Source: an uncultured Roseburia sp. (GTDB lineage: Bacteria > Bacillota > Clostridia > Lachnospirales > Lachnospiraceae). Taken from it: 19,413 bases of DNA. Made by a program: the position numbers and the translations under genes. The stretch spans positions 1-19,413 of the forward strand of contig CAMSEJ010000004.1 of NCBI GenBank assembly GCA_947057405.1. Direction: 5' to 3'. Shown one piece after another: positions 14,915 through 19,413 of this stretch (its first letter is position 1; the number at the start of each line of letters is the position of its first letter). The notes below the pieces were generated by a model. It was not told where the DNA came from. It did not search any database and was given only the letters and a program-made list of their open reading frames with translations.

Positions 14915-15262
14915 TTGAAAAGATTACGCAAGTTGCGCCTGGAAAAAGGCCTGACGCAGCAACAGCTGGCAGATTTATTACACGTATCACAGCAGTCCAT
15001 CCACAAATATGAAGCCGGTATCTGCTCCCCTACTGCAGATGGTTTGAAAGATATGGCACACTTTTTTCAAACATCCGTAGATTTTTTAATTGAGCTGACA
15101 GATTTACCGCATCCCGCAGAGTCTCCTAAAACTGCCGCATTATCTGATGAAGAAAAGCGGTTATTATCCTATTACCGCCTTCTGGAACCGATGACAAAAG
15201 AACTCATACAGAGGCTGATAAACGAAAAAACAAAGACCTTTGATTCTCCGCAGGAACTCTGA
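14915..15262 (+). CDS. XRE family helix-turn-helix regulator
   Basis: A 115-residue regulator from a TTG start at 14915, which has GAGGTG 6 nt upstream. An in-frame GTG at 14906 overlaps that ribosome site, so it is less likely. The Cro/C1-type HTH covers about 1-60: 'LRKLRLEKGLTQQQLADLLHVSQQSIHKYEAG' and 'LKDMAHFFQTSVDFLIELTD'. The helical tail (75-105: EEKRLLSYYRLLEPMTKELIQRL) would dimerize. It diverges from the zinc-ribbon/SPFH cluster with about 190 bp between them, so it is the natural candidate to control that cluster; this is inferred. I see no strong promoter for the XRE gene itself, only a weak TATAAC near 14877. Confidence 0.9.
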   Translation: MKRLRKLRLEKGLTQQQLADLLHVSQQSIHKYEAGICSPTADGLKDMAHFFQTSVDFLIELTDLPHPAESPKTAALSDEEKRLLSYYRLLEPMTKELIQRLINEKTKTFDSPQEL

Positions 15263-15278
15263 TTCCTGCGGATTTTAT
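15248..15278 (+). terminator. Terminator overlapping the end of the XRE gene
   Basis: A perfect 9-bp stem CCGCAGGAA (15248-15256) / TTCCTGCGG (15263-15271) with the XRE stop codon in its loop, followed by ATTTTATT. Confidence 0.75.
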
Positions 15279-15283
15279 TAGAT

Positions 15284-15302
15284 TGCGCCCATACTGGGCG
15301 CA
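15284..15302. other. Perfect short hairpin between XRE and rubredoxin terminators
   Basis: TGCGCCC-ATACT-GGGCGCA is a 7-bp dyad with no T-run of its own. It sits between two convergent terminators and may reinforce them. Confidence 0.4.
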
Positions 15303-15306
15303 TCAA

Positions 15307-15340
15307 TAAAAACAGCAGCCCTTTTTTGGACTGCTGCTGT
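15307..15340 (-). terminator. Terminator after rubredoxin
   Basis: The minus strand forms ACAGCAGC / GCTGCTGT around an A-rich loop, followed by a run of Ts broken by one A (TTTTTATT). It is 14 bp after the rubredoxin stop. Confidence 0.75.
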
Positions 15341-15354
15341 ATGGTAATTGCCTG

Positions 15355-15510
15355 TTATTTTTCTGAAAATTTCTCTTTCCCCACGAAACACAGAGGACAC
15401 TTAAAATCATCCGGCACATCCTCCCATTTTGTCCCCGGCGCAATGCCGCCTTCCGGGTATCCCTTCTTTTCATCGTATTCCCATTTACAGATATCACAAA
15501 TATATTTCAT
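15355..15510 (-). CDS. Rubredoxin
   Basis: A 51-residue protein, too short for usual length cut-offs. It begins MKYICDICKWEYDEKKGYPE with the first cysteine pair C5/C8 and carries 'GIAPGTKWEDVPDDFKCPLC' with the second pair C38/C41. Four cysteines in the CxxC...CPxC pattern bind one iron, and the GxxPGTxWEDxPxDxxCPxC block is diagnostic. It is an electron carrier, in anaerobes often serving oxygen and superoxide reduction. AAAGGA precedes the ATG at 15510. No redox partner gene is adjacent, so its partner is unknown. Another frame over the same bases (15303-15497) is a shadow. Confidence 0.92.
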   Translation of the reverse strand: MKYICDICKWEYDEKKGYPEGGIAPGTKWEDVPDDFKCPLCFVGKEKFSEK

Positions 15511-15631
15511 AACATTTCCTTTCTTTATTTGGTTTGTATTCGGATCCGTTTTGTCTTGGATCTATGGATATACCATACCACAAAAACGTGTGCCGTTCAA
15601 GCGGCTGTACCCGTCATACTCCACATTTTTA

Positions 15632-15660
15632 TTGTATTTTTATGCAAAAAATGGTATAAT
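15632..15660 (+). promoter_or_regulatory. putP promoter
   Basis: TTGTAT (15632-15637), a 17-bp spacer and a consensus TATAAT (15655-15660). It is about 42 bp before the putP start, which has AAGGAGG at good spacing. Confidence 0.7.
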
Positions 15661-15701
15661 GACGTGTCTGTTTGGACAAAATACAATAAGGAGGAGTTTG
15701 T

Positions 15702-17225
15702 ATGACTGGATCTACGCTTGGAATTTTTATAGTTATCGTCGCCTACATTCTGGCTATGGTAGGCATCGGTATCTGGTTTTCCAAAAAGAACAACGATGTC
15801 AATGATTTTTACTTAGGAGGCCGGAAGTTAGGGCCGCTGGTAACCGCTATGAGCGCAGAAGCTTCCGATATGAGCAGCTGGCTTTTAATGGGACTGCCGG
15901 GGCTTGCGTACCTGTCCGGGCTGGCAGACCCGGGCTGGACGGCAATCGGGCTTGCCGTCGGTACATATTTTAACTGGCTGATTGTCGCAAAACGTCTGCG
16001 CCGCTATACGGCCGCAGCCGGAAACGCGATTACCATTCCGGATTTTTTCTCAAACCGGTATCGTGACAAAAGCCATACCCTGCTTGCAATTTCCGCGCTG
16101 ATTATTGTAATTTTCTTTATTCCCTATACAGCGTCAGGCTTTGCAGCCTGCGGCAAACTGTTTTCGAGCTTGTTCGGCATCCCTTATATCCCCGCCATGT
16201 TAATCAGTGCAGTCGTCATTGTCGGCTATACGGCGCTTGGCGGATTTCTGGCGGCAAGCACCACGGATTTTATCCAGAGTATTGTTATGACTCTGGCTCT
16301 GGTGATCGTCGTATGCTTCGGCATCCAGACGGTCGGCGGGGTGGATGTCGTCATGGACAATGCTTCACAGCTTGCCGGTTATCTTTCCATGACGAATGTC
16401 CACGACGCCGTATCCGGCACTTCCGGCAGCTACGGGGTGATCAGCATTGTTTCTACGTTTGCATGGGGACTGGGGTATTTCGGAATGCCGCACGTATTGC
16501 TGCGTTTTATGGCAATTGAGGACGAAAATAAGCTTTCGCTCTCAAGGCGCGTGGCTACGGTATGGGTCACCGTTTCCATGGCGGTTGCGATTTTTATCGG
16601 CGTGATTGGGTACAGCATGTCAAAAACCGGAGCGATTGACGTATTAAGCGGAGCGGATTCGGAAACACTCTTAATCCAAATCTCGCAGCTTTTAAGCCGT
16701 CACGGTATGCTTGCGGTGATCCCGGCCGGAATTATTCTGGCGGGAATTTTAGCGTGTACGATGTCTACGGCAGATTCCCAGCTTCTGGCCGCATCTTCCA
16801 GTATCTCGCAGAATATTTTAAAGGATGTGCTGCATTTTAAACTTTCCGAAAAAGGCACGATGCTCGCCGCAAGGCTTACGGTAATCGGAATCGCGGTGAT
16901 TGCCGTGTTCCTTGCAAAGGATCCGAACAGCTCTGTATTCGGTATTGTTTCATTCGCCTGGGCGGGTTTTGGCGCTTCGTTCGGTCCCGTGATGCTCTGC
17001 TCTCTGTTCTGGAGAAGGACAAACCGCTTCGGTGCGCTCGCGGGTATGGTTTCCGGCGGCGCAATGGTATTTATCTGGAAATACCTGGTGCGCCCAATCG
17101 GCGGCGCATGGAACGTGTATGAGCTGCTCCCGGCATTTTTGGTTGCCTGCCTGTTTATCGTTGTGGTAAGCCTTCTGACCAGGGCGCCGGAACAGGAAAT
17201 TTTAGATGAGTTTGATTCGATCTAA
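15702..17225 (+). CDS. putP: Sodium/proline symporter
   Basis: A 507-residue transporter of the sodium:solute symporter (SSS) family, full length and with about 13 membrane segments. PutP-like blocks include 'YLGGRKLGPLVTAMSAEASDMSSWLLMGLPG' (38-68; the Asp of ASDM corresponds to the sodium-coupling Asp55 of E. coli PutP), 'AITIPDFFSNRYRDKSHTL', 'YTALGGFLAASTTDFIQS' and 'ILACTMSTADSQLLAASSSISQNI', whose MST carries the Ser/Thr of the sodium site. It probably takes up proline with Na+ for osmoprotection or nutrition. It has its own promoter and stands alone on the plus strand. The downstream hairpin is shared with the SRP RNA gene. Proline over other SSS substrates is inferred from these blocks. 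Confidence 0.93.
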   Translation: MTGSTLGIFIVIVAYILAMVGIGIWFSKKNNDVNDFYLGGRKLGPLVTAMSAEASDMSSWLLMGLPGLAYLSGLADPGWTAIGLAVGTYFNWLIVAKRLRRYTAAAGNAITIPDFFSNRYRDKSHTLLAISALIIVIFFIPYTASGFAACGKLFSSLFGIPYIPAMLISAVVIVGYTALGGFLAASTTDFIQSIVMTLALVIVVCFGIQTVGGVDVVMDNASQLAGYLSMTNVHDAVSGTSGSYGVISIVSTFAWGLGYFGMPHVLLRFMAIEDENKLSLSRRVATVWVTVSMAVAIFIGVIGYSMSKTGAIDVLSGADSETLLIQISQLLSRHGMLAVIPAGIILAGILACTMSTADSQLLAASSSISQNILKDVLHFKLSEKGTMLAARLTVIGIAVIAVFLAKDPNSSVFGIVSFAWAGFGASFGPVMLCSLFWRRTNRFGALAGMVSGGAMVFIWKYLVRPIGGAWNVYELLPAFLVACLFIVVVSLLTRAPEQEILDEFDSI

Positions 17226-17232
17226 TCGACAA

Positions 17233-17268
17233 AAAAAGGAGCTGCCACAAAACGGCATCTCCTTTTTA
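17233..17268. terminator. Bidirectional terminator shared by putP and SRP RNA
   Basis: AAAAAGGAG-C-TGCC pairs with GGCA-T-CTCCTTTTT around ACAAAAC. Both strands end in a T-run, so it can stop putP on plus and the SRP RNA on minus. Confidence 0.85.
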
Positions 17269-17285
17269 TTTTGTCTGTTTTCTTT

Positions 17286-17556
17286 GCATTCCGGGCATCC
17301 TGCTTTGAATCCTGACCCCAAACGTTACCTCTACAGTTAACTCAGCCCAGGCACCCTTGCGGCACACAAGAGTGTTTACTTAGGGCTGCTCCATCCCTGA
17401 CCTGACCCGGTTCATAAATTCCCGTTGCGCAAGACCCAGGCGTCATCGCCACTTATAGAGGGCAGCTTCACAATCAAAAACCCGAGGCAGGATATCACCC
17501 CAGCTATAGCGGGTTGCTGGTACAGGGTACCGCTAACACCCCGGCTGCCCGGAGAT
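17286..17556 (-). ncRNA. ffs: Signal recognition particle RNA, large (Alu-containing) bacterial type
   Basis: The minus strand holds an RNA of about 270 nt, close to the 271 nt of B. subtilis scRNA. Terminal helix: TCCGGGCA (17546-17553) pairs exactly with TGCCCGGA (17290-17297). The Alu domain follows the 5' end (GTTAGCGG..., CCCGCTATAGC). Helix 8, the Ffh (SRP54) binding site, is at 17383-17408: GGGTCAGGTCA-GGGA-TGGAGCAGCCC, with the conserved GGTCAGG and AGCAGCC strands. Helix 5 pairs CTTGCG with CGCAAG. The RNA joins Ffh to target membrane proteins during translation. End positions are estimates of about 5 nt. The open frame 17412-17666 on this strand is an artefact of it. Confidence 0.92.
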
Positions 17557-17559
17557 TTA

Positions 17560-17588
17560 AGTATAGCGTTTTTTGTTCTCTTTGTCAA
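17560..17588 (-). promoter_or_regulatory. SRP RNA promoter
   Basis: The minus strand carries a perfect TTGACA (17583-17588), a 17-bp spacer and TATACT (17560-17565), placing the start at about 17553-17556, at the terminal helix. It begins only 18 bp after the stop codon of the C39-like peptidase gene. Confidence 0.85.
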
Positions 17589-17605
17589 TGTAAACCCAAA
17601 ATTTT

Positions 17606-18502
17606 TTACGCTCCGTAAATAGCCCACAAATTTTTGATCTGTGTACTTAACGTATCGTAATCCCACTGCCTGTCGCTGTTGCCCTTCCGATTGGGATCGT
17701 TTACAAAAAACCCGTTTGCATCATATCCCCGCAGCAATATATAATGTCCGGTTGTAGTAAAATCACCCGGCGCCATGCTGCAGACGATCAGTCCGCCGTC
17801 ATCCAAAACCGCTTTCATTACGGTTTCACTTAAAGAGAGCTGTTCTCCATACAGCCCGACGCCTGCCGCGCCGTCGGTCCAAAAGCTCCAGCTTGTCCCT
17901 TCTGTGGTATGGTAGCCGGCGTCCTGGGCATATTCCGCCATTTTACGCGGATTCATCGTAAGATCTTCTTTAAAATAAAGATGCGCCATTGTCATGCAGG
18001 TCGGCCCGCAGCCGGCAAGCCCAATCATCGCGTCGCCGTACAGATCATAGCCCCAGCGCTTGTCCCACTGCATTAAAAGCGGCACGCCCCCTGCCTCATA
18101 ACCGTCCGAAAGATCAATTTCCTTCCCCAGATAGTTTTTTCGATCCGTATAATGTTCTGCAAAATCATACAGTTCCTCATTTTGCTCCAACGCTTCAAAC
18201 AATTCCTGGGGACACGCATCTTCCCGCATTTTTACTTCATTCTCCAATTTTCTTCCCGGAGCCGAAAAGCTGTGTGAAAATCCGGCAGCAGGGTACTCGG
18301 TAAACCAGTTCGTCTGATAACAGACATTCAGCAAAGCGGCTGCCGCCGCACACAAAATTCCCGTTCTCATAAGACGCCTCACCTGCTGCCTGCGCCGCCG
18401 CTTCCGCCGGAGGGATGCGCGCCGCTGCACCGTCCTCCTCCGATAATCCGTCCCGTCCCGATCAACGGGAATCAACTGCAATTCCTGTTCCTGTGTATAC
18501 AT
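17606..18502 (-). CDS. Membrane-anchored C39-like cysteine peptidase
   Basis: A 298-residue protein with a very basic N-terminus (21-46, mostly Arg/Lys), a short TM anchor (about 47-62) and an outer domain, so a type II membrane protein. The peptidase region (about 138-298) has 'VPLLMQWDKRWG' (Q145 could form the oxyanion hole), the nucleophile in 'AGCGPTCMTMAHLYF' (C165), His in 'TTTGHYILLRGYD' (H253) and Asp in 'FFVNDPN' (D269). This is the C39_2 papain-like pattern. Without an ABC transporter or Gly-Gly precursor nearby it is not a bacteriocin-processing C39; wall or protein turnover is more likely, but the substrate is unknown. AGGAAAGGCGG precedes the ATG. The SRP RNA promoter starts just after it, with no terminator between. 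Confidence 0.85.
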   Translation of the reverse strand: MYTQEQELQLIPVDRDGTDYRRRTVQRRASLRRKRRRRQQVRRLMRTGILCAAAAALLNVCYQTNWFTEYPAAGFSHSFSAPGRKLENEVKMREDACPQELFEALEQNEELYDFAEHYTDRKNYLGKEIDLSDGYEAGGVPLLMQWDKRWGYDLYGDAMIGLAGCGPTCMTMAHLYFKEDLTMNPRKMAEYAQDAGYHTTEGTSWSFWTDGAAGVGLYGEQLSLSETVMKAVLDDGGLIVCSMAPGDFTTTGHYILLRGYDANGFFVNDPNRKGNSDRQWDYDTLSTQIKNLWAIYGA

Positions 18503-18528
18503 AATAAAAACCGCCTTTCCTGTCTTTT

Positions 18529-18578
18529 ATTATACAGGTAAACCGATTTTTTTGTTTTTACATTTGCTGTTGGTTTAC
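18529..18578 (-). promoter_or_regulatory. Possible promoter of the C39-like gene with an inverted repeat
   Basis: The minus strand has TATAAT (18529-18534), preceded by TG, 27 bp before the start codon, but no fair -35. GTAAACC (18538-18544) and its complement GGTTTAC (18572-18578) flank the expected -35 region and could be an operator. Confidence 0.4.
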
Positions 18579-18580
18579 TT

Positions 18581-18662
18581 AAGATTTCATTAATTTGCCA
18601 AATGGCATAAAGGAATCCTTTAGGATTTCATTAATTTGCCAAATGGCACAGGGGAATTCTTT
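18581..18662. repeat. Tandem duplication of a 41-bp unit
   Basis: Two adjacent 41-bp copies (18581-18621, 18622-18662) each start A(A/G)GATTTCATTAATTTGCC and contain the dyad TGCCA-AA-TGGCA. They differ at about five positions, mostly in the second half (AAAGGAATCCTTT in copy 1, itself a 6+1+6 dyad, and AGGGGAATTCTTT in copy 2). No gene overlaps them. A third copy is not recognisable. Confidence 0.75.
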
Positions 18663-18911
18663 AGGCCAAGCATTAACGAAGCATTATACATCGCTTCATA
18701 TTATTCTGAGTCTGAAAAATAAGCAGAGCCGCTCTGTCCTGGTAAGATAAGCGGCTCTATGTGTGTTATAATCTGCCGGAACGGGAGGATTTGATCTTCC
18801 CTATCGGCTGTCTTGTTAAATATATTATATGCCATAACTGCAGATTTTCAGCCTTAAATTTGAAAATGCCCCGATACGCTAATACCGGAGCCTTTCAATA
18901 AATATCTATAG
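18663..18911. other. Intergenic stretch with hairpins, no gene seen
   Basis: No supported gene. Two hairpins stand out: AGAGCCGCT / AGCGGCTCT (18725-18733 / 18750-18758), a perfect 9-bp stem with a T-run (ATTTTTC) on the minus side, and GCCCCGATA / TACCGGAGC (18868-18876 / 18883-18891; two G-U pairs) with ATTTTC on minus. Both could terminate leftward transcripts. A further dyad GGGAGGAT / ATCTTCCC is near 18783-18801. Confidence 0.5.
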
Positions 18912-19187
18912 GATTATGATATACCCTGTAACCAAAGCCAGTATACCACAGTTCTTTATAAAATGCACCCATTTTTTATGCTCAGAGGGACTGCGGCCGG
19001 AAAAAACCGGGTTGTGCCCATACGTCCCGGCATTCAACACCTTGTAAAGTGGTATTATCATCCGAACAGCCAGCTTTTCTTAAGTAATCCGAACAATCGT
19101 AAGATTTTCACAAAAACAGCGTATTACAGACTGTTTAACGCCGCTTTATCAAAAGCCTTGCCGTCCGGCTTCAGCGCTGTGGCCTGA
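18912..19187 (+). pseudogene. Tyrosine recombinase (phage-type integrase) fragment
   Basis: An open stretch after an in-frame stop at 18909. From 18963 the translation contains 'GTAAGKNRVVPIRPGIQHLV', like the 'TEAGKNRVVPIHPKI' block before the catalytic histidine region in clostridial integrases. It continues with 'WYYHPNSQLFLSNPNNRKI' and 'AYYRLFNAALSKAL', again in family order. The next expected block (HDxRHTxA, then the tyrosine) is missing, and the frame stops at 19187. The N-terminal core-binding domain is also absent. It is a decayed remnant of a mobile element with no start or ribosome site. Confidence 0.6.
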
Positions 19188-19189
19188 GC

Positions 19190-19413
19190 GCATTCCTTCC
19201 CGCCATTCAGAAGCAGATGCGGTTCACCGTCTCATAAGAGCCGGGCTGTCGCAGCCTGTACAGGCAATGCCATCATAGTGAAAGCTAGAGCGAACAATGT
19301 TGGCAAAGTTCCGTCAGCCAGAGGACAGGGGAAGCGGCATTCGCTGTGTGACAGGATAAAACGGCTCTAAAGTATCCCGTTTACGTACCCGAATGCGGAC
19401 GCAACCGCCGGAA
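19190..19413 (+). ncRNA. Structured RNA-like segment, possibly the 5' part of a group II intron
   Basis: No protein frame fits. The plus strand is rich in helices: GGCTG-TCG-CAGCC (19244-19256), the palindrome CCTGTACAGG (19255-19264), and a long-range GCATTCG / CGAATGC (19337-19343 / 19390-19396). Inside the last, GGATA/TATCC and AAACG/CGTTT interleave like a pseudoknot. 'GTGAAAGCTAGAGCGAACAA' and the purine-rich 'CCAGAGGACAGGGGAAGCGG' look like domain I of clostridial group II introns, from memory. A clear GUGYG start is not visible, and the segment leaves the window before any reverse transcriptase. The start coordinate is approximate. Confidence 0.4.

Noticed and set aside
15303..15497. 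64-codon minus-strand frame
   Set aside because: It overlaps the rubredoxin gene in another frame and shows no family features.
17412..17666. 84-codon minus-strand frame
   Set aside because: It lies in the SRP RNA and its promoter; the translation has no protein features.
18776..18803. Minus-strand segment like a tRNA T arm followed by an acceptor 3' half (GATCAAATC, then CGTTCCG)
   Set aside because: The T stem has a mismatch, the loop lacks TTC, and no anticodon or D arm lies upstream; it is more simply a hairpin.
1..19413. CRISPR array, toxin-antitoxin pair, prophage or complete insertion sequence
   Set aside because: I found no regularly spaced repeats, no terminal inverted repeats with a transposase, and no phage structural genes.

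Overview
The window looks like the chromosome of a low-to-moderate GC Gram-positive anaerobe of the Clostridia, most likely Lachnospiraceae. The evidence is the dnaX-ybaB-recR block, a large SRP RNA with an Alu domain, families common in that group (DUF5711, DUF4234, zinc-ribbon membrane proteins), a rubredoxin, strong AGGAGG ribosome sites and AT-rich sigma-A promoters. No complete mobile element is visible. The only mobile-element traces are at the right edge.

Left edge (1-8.5 kb, nearly all minus strand). A strong promoter behind an A-tract points out of the window and probably drives an rRNA operon. Then come cvpA, a DUF5711 membrane protein and a LysM membrane protein with a low-complexity linker and a possible degenerate MPN/JAMM-like cytoplasmic domain. 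A core block follows: pfkA, dnaX, ybaB and recR, possibly one transcript ending at a strong hairpin. tRNA-Ser(CGA) diverges from pfkA, and a YgjP-type metallopeptidase follows.

Middle (8.6-14.9 kb, minus strand). Two envelope clusters lie back to back. The first is padR, a HAAS/DUF1700 protein, a DUF4097 protein, pspC and a YccF-like protein; the first three genes are joined by ATGA overlaps, and a palindrome sits on the -10 box. It looks like an autoregulated envelope-stress operon. The second encodes a zinc-ribbon/DUF4234/C-type-lectin-like protein, an SPFH (band 7) protein with zinc ribbons, a four-TM protein and a zinc-ribbon TM2 protein. It diverges from an XRE regulator, and a 10-bp palindrome lies inside the cluster promoter. 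This second cluster is the best candidate for an undescribed system: an outward-facing lectin-like sensor tied to an inner-membrane scaffold.

Right part (14.9-19.4 kb). After the XRE gene come a 51-residue rubredoxin, the Na+/proline symporter putP, the SRP RNA (sharing a bidirectional terminator with putP) and a membrane-anchored C39-like peptidase. The last 900 bases are intergenic or decayed: a 41-bp tandem duplication, hairpins, a tyrosine recombinase fragment, and a densely structured segment that may be the 5' end of a group II intron running out of the window.

All family calls were made by reading the translations, without database searches. Start codons were moved from the longest possible frame wherever a ribosome site or ATGA overlap favoured an internal start.
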